A stretch of 64,000 nt of DNA, taken from Cladophialophora immunda (lineage: Eukaryota; Ascomycota; Eurotiomycetes; Chaetothyriales; Herpotrichiellaceae). Every line of letters starts with the position of its first letter. Position 1 is the stretch's first letter. The stretch spans positions 1,552,883 to 1,616,882 of the forward strand of contig NW_015622546.1 in NCBI RefSeq assembly GCF_000835495.1, written 5' to 3'. Position numbers and translations under genes: made by a program. The notes under the pieces are model-generated. The model was not told where the DNA came from and did no database searches. It saw only the letters and a list, made by a program, of their open reading frames with translations. This document shows positions 42,520-53,506 of this stretch, one piece after another.

Positions 42520-43702
42520 CTACTCAAAATACTGCCGCAGTCTCGGAAGCAAGGCGAGGGCATTGCGGAAATAGATCTTCTCCCTGAGCTCCTTGTCCAT
42601 GGGGTACGATTCCAGGTCGGCCCGGAAGTTGGAAATGCTTGTCGACGGGGCGTAGGGAAAGTCCGAGCCTGGTTGACGAAGACCGTCATCAGCAAAACAC
42701 CAACCTTTCCCTCTTCTGAAAGAAAAAGGTGTGGGACAGAGAGCAAGGGAAGGGGAACTGTTCTCTCCGTGCTTACCGTAGGTGATGTGGTCATGCGGCA
42801 CGGCCGCCAGGAGCAGGTCGAGCCCCCGGTGGGAGGTGGAGAGGGCGAGGTCGAAGTAGAAGGAGCGGAAGTCGGCCATCATCTGCTCGTAGGTGACGCC
42901 GTCGGGAATCTGCTCCGCCGCCAGGCCGCGGCGCGAGTAGATGGTGCGCGGGAGGAGCCAGGGCAGGGTGCCGCCGGCGTGGGAGAGGATGACCTTGCAG
43001 CGCGGGAAGCGGCGGCGGTTGCCGGCCAGCAGCAGGTCCATGGCCGCCCGGGTCGTCTCGTGCGGGTAGTCGACCGAGGGCTGCAGGAGGGCCGGGTGGG
43101 CGCGGCGCGTGTCGACCGGGTGGGTAGGGTGGACGAAGACGGTGGCCGCGCGGGCGTCGAGCGCCGCCCACACGGCGTCGAACTCGCGGTGGCCCAGGTA
43201 GCAGGGGCCGGGGCCGTAGCGCGTGAACAGCGTGACCCCGTCGGCGCCCAGCGTGTCCAGCGCGTGCGCCACCTCGGCCAGCGCCCCCTCCGTGTCCAGC
43301 AGGTCCGGCAGCGCCGCGAAGAAGCCGAACGCCGCGGGCTGCGCGTCGCGCACCTGCGCGCAGAACTCGTTGGCCCGCCGCGCCAGCGCCCGCGAGCCCT
43401 CCGTCGACGGCGCGATCGCCGCCCCCGGCGCCGTCAGCGACAGGATTGCCGTCGTGGCCTGGTTCTGCGCCAGCGACGCCTCGCTGGCCTCCGTGCTCCA
43501 GCTGGGCACGTGCCAGCCCGACGGGTCACCTCCGGCCTCTTCCACCGCTGGGGGAGCATGGAAGCGTCTCGTCAGCGGATCACTTTCAACACGAAGGAGT
43601 GAGGGATGTACTCGGGAAGGGAGTCTCGAGTCTCTTGGTTGAGAAGTTCTCACCTTTGGCGTAGAAGTCGGGCACAAAGTGGTGATGCGTATCTATCATC
43701 AT
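42520..43702 (-). CDS. Amidohydrolase_2 family enzyme, 6-methylsalicylate-decarboxylase-like (copy 1)
   Basis: Metal-dependent hydrolase of the ACMSD/6-methylsalicylate decarboxylase group; members remove CO2 from aromatic or aminomuconic acids. Three exons: 43654-43702, 42777-43547 and 42520-42668, giving 322 residues. Seen: metal-binding HHH at residues 6-8 on the first exon, GDPSGWHVPSW, VTLFTRYG, the TVFVHPTHPVD histidine motif (about 153-165), DYPHETTRAAMDL, VILSHAGGTLPW (about 204-215) and YGSDFPYA with metal-site D276 across the last intron. Exon 2 is very GC-rich (about 42790-43550). A second ATG three bases inside the first is equally usable. Copy 2 lies 2.1 kb away on the same strand. 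Decarboxylation is inferred by family; the substrate is unknown. Confidence 0.92.
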
Positions 43703-45838
43703 CTTGGTTGCAGAAGGATGGGCAAAATCTATCGAAGATGGCTGTGACTGTCCACGCTTCACTGATTCACTGCTTCAACGGTAAGCAAAGTCAAACATAT
43801 CATGTCGAGGACACCGGCGCTACATATGTATTCAAGGCCACTCATCCCCAAGCTGATGGGGCCCCCCCCCCCATGCTCAGCCGGTCGGAACGAACCCGGC
43901 CGGAACCGCGCCTAGGTTTTTGTTGTTGCTTTGCATTCCCCAGACATAACGAGAGTGTCGAATTACATCTCGTGCTCCGCTATACCTGGCCCAGCATCGG
44001 TGCCAACCCCGAAGAAGTAAATATACAGTCTATATCGAGTTAGTGCGCTTTCAGGCGGGGGGGGCATTGCCTATGCTTTGCCCTTGCCTTGCGCGAGAAT
44101 TCCGCCCATCCATTAATAAGTTTGTCGATGAACTATTACAACATGGAGAACGTTCCTCGGGCAGTTTGGCCTAGGAAGCTGGAGAGGTGGCGCCAGGAGT
44201 TGTTCCTGGTACCCTCGTGTTCTAAGCCTGAAGCCTGAATTAATGCCTCTCGACCTTACCCCCAGAGTAGAGGCTTCGTTCTTGGACACGAGTATGGCAG
44301 TTGCAACGTAGTTGAGGTTGCTTCTCGTTAATGTCGAGGATGTGCTTCCATTTGTGCCGGGTGCCGAGACGCAGAACTCAGGGCTAGAAGCTGGGAAGAC
44401 CAAGTGCCAGAGGAAGAGGACCGCAGATTTGTAAGACACAGTGACAGTCGAGGGGGTGCTCACCTAGGGATCAAGTCCTTGCACGTCTCTCAAAGGCAGC
44501 ACAATCTCGGCTCCGCTCCCATTGCTGGTGACACAGACGTTTCCGCATCCGGTCATGTCCAAAAATCGACGCTGACACCGGATGGATGATAAATTCCCCT
44601 GGTAGAGAGAGAGCACCGCCCCAAGCATCCCAGATCCGGTATCCAAGGCGAAGCAAGGAGCCTCCTCGCCGTATTAGTATTCAGAGAGATCGAGATGTTG
44701 TTGCTCACAGAGTGTCTCTGGTTAGGAAGTTCTTTGGTGCTGTGTGAGGACTTGCCTGTCGTCTTTTGCTGTTGGTTTCTTAGGGAGGAACTCTTTCGCT
44801 GGTTCTATAGCATGTCCAGGGACGAGCTTTGACGTCCTCGGACCTGTCTCGCCAATAGTGTCATGCAGCATGCTTCTTGCCGTCACTCGTCCTCGATGAA
44901 AATCTTGGGACTGCCGTCGGAGCCGCCCAATGCCCCGCTGGGCGCATCTCCACTCACTGTTACCGGGGTCTTTCGTGCCTGAATTCGGCTTGCTGGGCGA
45001 CCAGGACGACGTCCAGGATTTACCCGAGATCGTGGTCTCTCTGAAGATCTGGTTTAGGTAGGCATATTTCTGGCTGGTGGACGATCAGGCCCCGGAAAAT
45101 TCATCATCCAGCACCTTTTCTGCGGTCTCCGCTGTTCTTCCCCAAGGAACTGTTTTCTAACACCAAACTGAAGAGGGTCTCAAATACTCGCAAAGCATAT
45201 ATACCTGTTGACCTGGTGGATTCTAGGCACAATGGTAGAAGGGGCCAGAGAAGTCCCCCGAACGAGGGGAGATATTGTAGATGCGGCTTCTGTTTGGGGA
45301 GCCTTGTGTGGGAAGAACCGTGTGTACCTTTTTGCCTAGATAGTCAGGGGGAAAAGGTAAAGTGGACATCGGCCGGAAGTGTCCCGTTCTAGCGCCAAAA
45401 CCCTCCTAAGATCCCACGAGAGTCTATAATATTCTCGATTTCAAGGTGCCAGCTTCCAGTGCGCTTTATTTCCGTCTCTTCCTCGTCGCGGAATTAGATG
45501 AGCAGAAACACCCTTGTTTTGATCGCGGCGTTCGGCTCTGTAGACGACCTTATGGCGGTCGTTGCATTCCGGGATCGTTCCGATTGGCAACGAGCCCACG
45601 CACATCGAGTTGCAGGGAGTCACTCCTGTGCCGTGTTCCGAGCACGCTCACCTTCTATCTTTATTCAACGGGGAGTTTCAACGGGACATCTCTTAGCTGT
45701 CTATGGTGCATAGGCCAGACTGGCCCTGACCCTGTCAGACTCCTCCTATTATATCGCGCGTCCAAAGAAGAATCTCATCGTCAGACTCATCCGCACGGAA
45801 CAGAGAATGAGCAACAGTCACGTCTCACGGGACCTCGA
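43703..45838. other. Long intergenic region between the two amidohydrolases
   Basis: 2.1 kb with no supported gene. It holds a G5C11 homopolymer junction at about 43856-43872 and a G8 run near 44058. Short frames on both strands show no domain. The region may hold promoter sequence for copy 1. Confidence 0.45.
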
Positions 45839-47023
45839 TCAAATCGAGGACCGCTCAAGGCTCGGGAACAAGGTCAGGGCGTTGCGGAAGTTGATCTTCT
45901 CGCGCAATTCCTGGTCCATCTGAAACGTCTCGAGTTGCTCCAGAAATGCCGGGTACGCCGGCAAAGGAGCGTAAGGAAAGTCACTCTGGCGGCGGTCAGT
46001 GGATTGTCGTGGAGAAAACCTATGTTCGTGCGGCTTACCCCATAGAGGATATGGTCATGAGGAACCAGTTCCAGGAGCATGTTCAGCACGGCGGGTGAGC
46101 TCGACAGCGCCAAATCAAAGTAAAACCTCCGGAAGTTTTCGATCACCGTTTTGTGCGTGACGCCGATTGCAGCCTTCGCCGCCAGGTCCGGGGTTTTGCT
46201 CAGGGGCGTGGCGATCCGACTGATGATGTATGGCAAGGTCCCACCGGCGTGGGACAGGATCACTTTGCAGTCACGATATTTGTTCAACGTGCCCGTCATG
46301 ATCAGATCCATGGCGGCCCGGCTTGTTTCGTGTGGATAGTCGATCATCGGCTGAGGCATATGCTTGTTGACAGGACTGGTGTCGACCGGATGTGTTGGGT
46401 GGATGAACACCACGCATTTTCGCCGGTTCAACTCGGCCCAAACTGGCTCAAGGGCAGGGTGTCCGAGATAGACATTAGATTTGCCATATCGTGTGTACAG
46501 AGTCACGCCGTTTGCTTCAAGGTTGTCGAGTGCATAGCGTAACTCTTTGAGAGCGGCAGTTGTGTCCAGGATATCGGGGAGACTTGCAAAGAAACCAAAT
46601 CGTGCCGGGTTACCGTTGCGAATTCTCGCTCCTTCGAGATTCAATCTGCGTGCCAGCTCAGCGGACTCGGCCCCGGTCGCAATGCATGCTCCTGGTGCTG
46701 TGACGGATAATACGGCCGTCCTGGTGCCTAGTCGATCCATCAATTGCAGAGAACTCTTGGAACTCCATGTCGGCGTAGGCCAACCACTGGGATCCCCTGC
46801 ACCATTAGAGACGATCACAGATACTGAGTTTGCGTGAGCATACCTCCTGCCCTTTCCACTGCTACGGTCTTGTCAGTCATGACCGAAGGTTGGATGCGAC
46901 GCAAATACCTTTGGCGTAAAAATCGGGCACAAAGTGATGATGGGTGTCAATTTTATTGCGTGGAGGAGCTGGTGGCCAGTGCAGGATGGCACCCAGGACC
47001 TTGTCTCTGAGATGTTGGGCCAT
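45839..47023 (-). CDS. Amidohydrolase_2 family enzyme, 6-methylsalicylate-decarboxylase-like (copy 2)
   Basis: Paralogue of the gene at 42520. Exons 46909-47023, 46844-46861 (only 18 nt), 46039-46796 and 45839-45985 join in phase to 345 residues. Seen: KIDTHHHFVPDFYAK with metal His28 and His30, ERAGGDPSGW across the small exon, VTLYTRYG, VVFIHPTHPVD, DYPHETSRAAMDL, VILSHAGGTLPY and YGSDFPYA with D299. Compared with copy 1 it has an extra intron, a longer N-terminus and lower GC. The frame is open back to an ATG at 47131, which would add 36 residues with a strong hydrophobic stretch (LTTSIVVILAFLDL) that could anchor it in a membrane; I prefer 47023. Function by family, substrate unknown. Confidence 0.9.
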
Positions 47024-47865
47024 TTCCAGAGTGAAGCGGGCGGACAAGTCTAAGAATGCGAGGATGACGACGATGGAGGTTGTCAACCACGACGCCAGGT
47101 TGATATAGAAGCCTGCATAGAACAGCCGCACAGATTTGACTGAGCTAGATGCCGAAAAACGGGGTTTGACGACGTATTCTGAGCGGGAATCGAGAGGCGT
47201 CGGATTGATTCCGGGACGTCAACTTGCAAGCTATTCATCCGGGATCGACACCGGCGTGCGATTCTGGCCTATTATCAGCGGCTGCTCATGAGCTAAGCAG
47301 TTCATGGAGTAGATTGTCAAATCCACTTTGGTGAGCAATGACGAGACTTGCCAGCCCTCAGAAGCGATAAAAGGTCGAAATGGTACTACTTGAGGCTGGG
47401 ACGAAGCACACCTCTCGAACGCTCATAGAGCACCTCTATTATTCGCGCACGAAGCACCTAATTGCCATATTCGACTTGGTCCTAGAGGGTGAGCAAAGGC
47501 CGCTTTAATCTGAGCTCTAACCGAGCCTTAAGCTGATCATCAGGGAGCGCTCCCGGAACACTCGGTGAACAACGCCAAGTTCACGGCAATCGACAAGCTG
47601 TACTTGTATATGGCATGGTGGAGACCACGCTTCGCAGGAGACACGTCGGAATTCAACCACAACGCGGACTCTATCTCTGAGCACATATGTGTTAACCCAT
47701 TATAGCCAACTACGCAATATTTCCTTATTGCTCAAACTTCAGATAATCGCTCGTCCTTACCACTGCTATCTTCACAATCCGAGACAGCTTCGCCGCCACA
47801 ACTCCAGTTCAAGATCAAGAACAGCCCGCCTCCGCGTTCCCACTGTGATTTTTGTCGCCCAGCTC
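47024..47865. other. Intergenic region with possible 5' extension of copy 2
   Basis: 47024-47131 is open and in frame with the amidohydrolase and may encode a hydrophobic N-terminal extension. The rest is its promoter and the 3' flank of the mucin-like gene; HGATAR sites occur at 47272, 47365, 47741 and 47766. No other gene is seen. Confidence 0.45.
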
Positions 47866-49005
47866 TCAATCGAGTATCGCGGTGAATGTCAGGGTGTTGC
47901 AAGTCGCACATGCGGCAGCCGTCCCGAAATGGGCGACGACGTCTTCACTAAGGCAGAGACAGAAGGTTGTATCGGCCCCAGCAATACACTCGAGCTCATC
48001 ATCAACAATGTCGCAAGTAGCAGCCAAATTGCCCGCAGGTACAGGGTTCAAGAGTTGAAGACCCGGCGGAGGGCTGACATCGGCGATGGTGACACTGGCG
48101 ATCTCGCCGCTGAAGACATCGACCAGATTGCAAGCATCGTTGAATGTGAACAGCGTCCCGCTGTCCTCCCCAACGTCGAAGAAGATATAGTCGATTTCGT
48201 CTGTGGTCATAGGCGCCACGGCTCCATACAGGCCATTGAATTCTGCAAAGTCGCTGCCAGCTTCGAGTTTAAACGTTGGCTGGGCGCCTCCTGGGTTGCA
48301 ACTCGATGGAGTAGGTGCAGCACTTGTCGTGGTAGTAGTTGTCGTCGTCGTTGTTGTTGTCGTTGTGGTGGTGGTGGTGGTAGTGGTGGTGGTAGTCGTC
48401 GTCGTTATGGTAGTAGTTGGACTGCTGTTGGTGGTGGTGGTAGTTGGACTGCTGGTGGTGGTTGTGGTTGTGGTTGAACTGGTGGTAGTTGTTGTGGTGG
48501 TGGTGGTGGTGGTGGTAGTAGTCGTCGATGTTGTGGTGCTAGTTGTGGTAGGACTTGTCGTGGTTGTGGTTGTGGTACCGCTGGTGGTCGGACTTGTCGA
48601 AGTGGTCGTGCTAGACGGACTGAAAGTACTAGAGCTTAATGGAGTGGTCGAGCTGGCTGTAGATGTCGTGGTCGGGGATGTGACCTGTGACGATGTCGTA
48701 CCGGAAGTGCCAATGCGCGAGCTTGTGGTGCTAACTCTGGTCGTGAATGTACTGGGAGAATGAGAAGTCCACGTGCTCTGGAAAGAGGCCGAACCAGAAA
48801 TTGAGGGAGAATGCCATGTAACCCGTTGGATTCCTGTACTGCTACTCAACTCATAGATTGCGGTGGTTGAGACGGGAGCGGGGGACTGTTTGGATTCGGG
48901 TTCACAGCCTGATCCCTTCCACCATGGCTCTGGCGAGCCTAACACGTGCCCGACGTGCGAGAGGAGAATACAGGTGACCGAAATCACCAGAGAAGTAGGT
49001 CGCAT
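47866..49005 (-). CDS. Secreted Thr-rich mucin-like protein with eight-cysteine C-terminal domain
   Basis: 379 residues, single exon. Seen: signal peptide (about 1-23, cleavage after HVLG), a Ser/Thr-rich region of about 180 residues including one almost pure threonine run (about 27 residues, DNA about 48327-48405), which would be heavily O-mannosylated, and a C-terminal domain (about 245-379) with eight cysteines, several as close pairs (FCLC, CATC). It ends without a hydrophobic tail, so I see no GPI signal; it is probably a soluble or wall-associated protein. The repeat DNA is an ACN/GTN microsatellite whose length may vary between strains. I do not recognise the C-terminal domain. The long valine frame on the other strand is a shadow of the repeat. 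Confidence 0.85.
   Translation of the reverse strand: MRPTSLVISVTCILLSHVGHVLGSPEPWWKGSGCEPESKQSPAPVSTTAIYELSSSTGIQRVTWHSPSISGSASFQSTWTSHSPSTFTTRVSTTSSRIGTSGTTSSQVTSPTTTSTASSTTPLSSSTFSPSSTTTSTSPTTSGTTTTTTTSPTTTSTTTSTTTTTTTTTTTTTTTSSTTTTTTTSSPTTTTTNSSPTTTITTTTTTTTTTTTTTTTTTTTTTTTTTTSAAPTPSSCNPGGAQPTFKLEAGSDFAEFNGLYGAVAPMTTDEIDYIFFDVGEDSGTLFTFNDACNLVDVFSGEIASVTIADVSPPPGLQLLNPVPAGNLAATCDIVDDELECIAGADTTFCLCLSEDVVAHFGTAAACATCNTLTFTAILD
48320..48640. repeat. ACN/GTN trinucleotide-type repeat in the mucin-like gene
   Basis: About 320 bp made mostly of threonine codons on the minus strand (seen as GTN on the plus strand). The purest part is 48327-48405. Such tracts mutate in length by slippage; all changes by multiples of three stay in frame. 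Confidence 0.8.
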
Positions 49006-50648
49006 TCGTGCAACAGAGTAAAGGAAAGGCTGCTCCTACGAGGACTGTTGGAAAGGAGCGTGATAAGCTCAAAGGAGTGTGCTACAGTACGAGGTAAAGG
49101 AGAGACGGTGAAATTCAACATAGCCTTTCAATCGCTTTCTATGTCTGAGACTTACCAGCCTACGAATACTCATCTTCTTTTGTCACCTCCTGGAGAGCTC
49201 AATGAGGAAAAAGCCCGTTGAATGTCCTCCACGGTAGCGCCCGTTTGGGGAAAGATAGTGGAGGAAAGCTCCTAACGAAAAGAGCATTCTGTGTGGAGCA
49301 CCAGGCTCAGTTTGGTTCGGCTCACCACTGGCGAGGTACTAGCGAAATCCATACGAGATTAAGCAATTTCGTGCCGCGCAGCCATGTTCGACAGTTCGAT
49401 TGAGAAGCCTTATAATGGATCGATATTCGGTGTGTAACGTTGGGAACTTCAAATCACGAGGGACAGCGCAGTACCGAGTATACTGCGGAATGGCCTTGTG
49501 TATGCGATGCTGCAATGATCTCTTGCTCGAGTGCTTTGAGCCATGCTGGCGTGACAGCGTGCGGACATGATTGTCCAAAACTTGGGTCAGCAACTTGCGT
49601 GCGATTGTATGGCTAGCCCAATAGGTAAATTCATTGATCGACTCATCCAACCTCGATCTCGGCAGTACGCCGATTAAAAATTTAAACACTTACGGAGCGA
49701 AATGGACTTAGCTGCGAACAAAGACCTGGTGTGAGGCCTCCCTAGGTCAACCAGTAGATACAGCGACATAGGCAGCGAGCCAATTACTAGATGGCAGATA
49801 CAAGAGGTGTATAACAGAGATTACCCACAGTGTTGGAGAGAGCAAAGGAAGGTAGCCTGCTCTCCGTGTGCGATAAGCTGGAATAGGGCAGAAAGCGAGA
49901 TGCATTCGCCAGGTGGGAAGGGCGTGAAGAGTTCGGGACCGGAGTAAATAAAACCCGAAATCGTCGAAGCGGCGCAGCTGGATCGCTTTCTCGCTTTCTC
50001 ATGGCATCCATTCGCAGCCCAGGTTACTGTGCGGACCACATATGTATAGCACTCGTGCCGGTAACAAGACACACAGAGTGCAGAGGCCTCCAACGCAACT
50101 AGCGCCGCTCTCTAATGCTCAGCGATGTGGTTTCTTTTCCGACAGCAAGAGACCGAAGGGTGAATCTCTCCATTTCAGCTGACATCAAGGCACAGAACAG
50201 CTCACCCTCGAGAACGAGTCCCCCACCCTAACCTCTGCGAAGCATTCGACCAAGCGCTCCCTTCTCCTCCTGCGTCTGACGAGGCCCGTTCCATCTCTTG
50301 TGCCACCTTTCAGACCACGCATGCGCGTAGAAGACCAGGACTAGCCTGCAGCCGTCATGGGGATGCTGGACCGCTCCCTCCGCTCCCTCCGCTGGGGTTC
50401 GATGACGAGATACACTGAAAGGGCGAGAGGTGCTGCAGAGAACGAGCCAATGACTCTCCTTTCGAACAATAGATTGAAACACTCGCATGTCGACTATGTA
50501 CACGGAAAATGGTCCCTGTGGGCGCCAGTCAAAATGATTCACCGCCGTGCTTTTTCCTCTGCCCTCGCTCCAGGAAGATGCAACACATCGCAAAACATGG
50601 CATTTGGACATCTCGGACCCTCTCAAGCCCTCGGCTGTATCCCCTCGA
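49006..50648. other. Long intergenic region, no gene seen
   Basis: Promoter of the mucin-like gene and 3' flank of the mitochondrial carrier gene. The frames present (for example 50228-50674 minus) lack domains and I do not call them. Confidence 0.45.
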
Positions 50649-51682
50649 TCACTCCTCGTATTGCCCTCCCACAAACAAGAGGTTACTCCGTTCTAGAGCC
50701 CCCTTCAAATATTCATAGACGGTGAATGTGACTGCTTGTCCCGGAGCCACACGCATCACTCTGGGCGTGATACCCTTGTAGAACGCCTTCGGTCCCTCCT
50801 GCTTGAACATGTCGCTGGATATCTTCATGATCCTCGAGAGGGCAGTCTGACCGGGCTCCGCCGGAGTCTTCTGCAATCGCGTCTTGATCGTGTCGATCGG
50901 GGCATTGGAGAATGGACCCATGGCGCCCGATATCAGCCCAATGACAGTGGTCTGATAACCTGGTAGGTTCTTGTTGTTGTATTCTGGCTGCCACCGTTGC
51001 AACATCTCTTTCAGTTCAGTGTATACGGTGAAGTTGACTGCCTGGTTCGTGCCCTGTCGCAGAGCAGTGAGGGAAACGCCGCGGTAGATGGCACCGATGC
51101 CTTCTTCGCGAATGACGGTCATGAGGGCGTGGGGCGCACTTCGGTATTTGGGGACATCGAGCGGATCGGAGAGACTGTGGTATTGGGCCTGCATTCGGAT
51201 CTTGACGACCTCCATTGGAGTCACCACCGCGACTGCTTCGGTGACACCGGCGGCCAATCCAGCTGTGTGTCCCGGGTTAGCCCATATCCCGTCGCCGGTA
51301 CCTGTGTGGGTGGGAGCATACCTAGGAACGTCGCCCGCGAACTCACTTTCCCGTCTGGATCGGCCAGTAGCTGCTTGTACCACTCGTACGAGGTGAATCG
51401 AATGGCCATCTTGGGGACAATGCCAGTGAGAACGGCGCCTAAACCCTTATATAGACCAAAGACCGTTTCCCTCTTGACAATGTCCCTTCCGGTCATCACG
51501 AAGCCTCGTTTCTTTGTCCCCGGGGTTCTCCCTCTTCTGGACAATTGCATTCGCACTTTTATCGTGTCGAGCGGGTGACACACCAGGGCTTCCATCATGC
51601 CCGCACCACCACCGGCGATGAGATTTGTGGCGGCGCTGGCCGGTTTCTTGCCGCCTTCGCCTTTGACACTTTTGGCGGACAT
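50649..51682 (-). CDS. sfc1: Mitochondrial succinate/fumarate carrier (Sfc1/Acr1-type)
   Basis: Inner-mitochondrial-membrane antiporter that brings cytosolic succinate in and lets fumarate out, needed for growth on acetate or ethanol via the glyoxylate cycle. Exons 51322-51682 and 50649-51262 give 324 residues (yeast Sfc1: 322). Seen: three repeats of about 100 residues, each with the PxDxxKxRxQ signature: HPLDTIKVRMQ (about 36-46), TPMEVVKIRMQ in the second (Glu replaces Asp, normal for this carrier), and APIDTIKTRLQ in the third; six transmembrane helices with the AGGGAGMMEALVCHP start typical of Sfc1. Best matched to Sfc1; the citrate carrier is the nearest alternative. Confidence 0.93.
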
Positions 51683-53506
51683 GTTGACGAGAGGTCTTCA
51701 GCGAATACTCCGCGTGTTTACCTGCTCATGCAAGCCGAGCAAAATCTAGTCTAGGAGCTTGTTTTGAGAAGGCAAACACGGTTCACGAAGTCGGCGGATT
51801 CGAAGCTGGGGGCTGCTGAGCTGCTCGACTCGTACGATCACCTGAGGAGCAATGAGGGTTGGAAAGAGAGCGAGGTCGGCTGCAGGCGTGTTTATGACAA
51901 CACAGACCGGGTCGGGGACAAGGAAAGAATGAGGACAACAAAGCTCCCCAGCGCAACGCCAATATTTCCGTGAGAGGAGAGACGATCGTGACTCAACGCT
52001 CCAAGAAGTGGGAAGAGGAGATCAGAGAGTGAGGTCAGGTTTGCACGAGCCAGAGCGAAGAGGCAAGGGAACCACAGCTAGTCTTATGACAAGCCAGACA
52101 GCCAACAGCCAGGACGTGGCACTCCAGCCAAAGCCGTTCTAATCCGGAAAATCATCGAAGATTGCAGCTGGTGAGGGCCGAGAGGCAAGAACGACAAAAC
52201 GCGTTACCTTCGCAGGCAAAGATTTGTGTGAGCGTCTGTCCCCTTCCGCCGAGGCAGGATGAGAGCGCGGGACCTTGAGTGGGCAGCGTCAAGGGCCGAG
52301 CAAGGATGGAGCCATGGGAAAGAGATTTCATCATGGGCCCAGAGCCAGGAGCTTAGCGAGACCTTAGTTAGCCCCAAGGGAAGCTCCCCCAGGCACGAGG
52401 GCGATTTGGGAGAGTTCAAGGACGAGTGGAAGCACGGGACTGGATGGAGTCAGAAGTCAGAAGGAGACACAAGGGTCAGCTGGATGGCAACAACCCCAAG
52501 GACCCCCACCAAGTGCCCAGGAAGAGCTGGGTTGAAGTAATTTGTGACGCATCTTTTACGAGCATTCAGAACAAGCCAGTTGAGCGGAAGCTACTTGTAC
52601 AGCGACAATGATTGCGGGGAAGAAGCAAAAAGAAAGACCAAATGACGAGGAATTACAGTCTGTCATCATCGAGCAAATTCCCCCGCCAAGCATGTGATTT
52701 CCATCCATTGACATCTGCCTCGGCAAATCTGTTTTTCCTTTTCCTGAAGCCTCTGCCTCCTCCTCCTCGGTCCCTAGGAACCTCCTATGGTTCAATGCAC
52801 TCGTGTGGTCGACTGCTCGTACATGACACACATTGTCAACGACATTCTCAACTCTTGGACATTGGCCTCTCGGGCACACGGTTCTCCCTACAGTCGCAAC
52901 GCAACTCGTCGTGCCCAAGTTCCCTGGACTACCCTCCGACTATAACTGAGTCCTCCGCATGGCACCGAACAATACCCGATCCTCCCGATTCTCTTTCGTC
53001 CCATTCTCTGCTGAAAGATTGCTGACTCCGACATTTTCCGGTGCTACCGAGAGACCAAAGTCCACTTTAACTACCAGGTCTACCTGTATCGCCCATTGTG
53101 TGGCCTCGGTCGAAGGTACCGGTGGCAATTTGTGATCCGGCGGAAGAGTCCAGCCCTGAAGACTCAAGCTGGGGGATCGCAGTATGGTCACCGTAGTGCA
53201 GCCGGAGACAAGAACTTGTCACCGTAGTGCAGCCGGAGACAAGAACTTAGAGAAGTCCGTTGTCTTCGACCCAGGGTTAGCTTGACATATCAGAGTACCA
53301 GTCTTTGACGGTCCAAGTATCTGTATGAGTGCGTCGGCGCGCCACACTCCCGCTATTGCCGTTTTTCTGTCGGAGTGCTTGTGAGTGTGAGTCAGGTTCA
53401 GGATTTGCGGGGTTGCGTTATAGTAGCCTCAACGATCTCGGGTGACAGTATCGCAATTCCCCAGGGTATACTCGGTATACATGGCCTTTCAATCCACAGC
53501 CTTTGC
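51683..53506. other. Long intergenic region with a 31-bp tandem duplication
   Basis: 1.8 kb upstream of the carrier gene and downstream of the next regulator, with no supported gene. A perfect 31-bp unit is repeated twice at 53187-53248. Confidence 0.5.
53187..53248. repeat. Perfect 31-bp tandem duplication
   Basis: Two identical 31-bp copies lie directly adjacent (53187-53217 and 53218-53248), each starting GTCACCGTAG and ending CAAGAACTT. It is non-coding and looks like a recent slippage or repair event. Confidence 0.9.

Noticed and set aside
42454..43602. 382-codon plus-strand frame over amidohydrolase copy 1
   Set aside because: Arg/Gly/Val-rich shadow of the GC-rich minus-strand exon.
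48203..48763. 186-codon plus-strand frame made mostly of valine
   Set aside because: It is the reverse complement of threonine codons of the mucin-like gene and has no other content.
50228..50674. 148-codon minus-strand frame after the carrier gene
   Set aside because: Lies in the expected 3' flank and has no recognisable domain.
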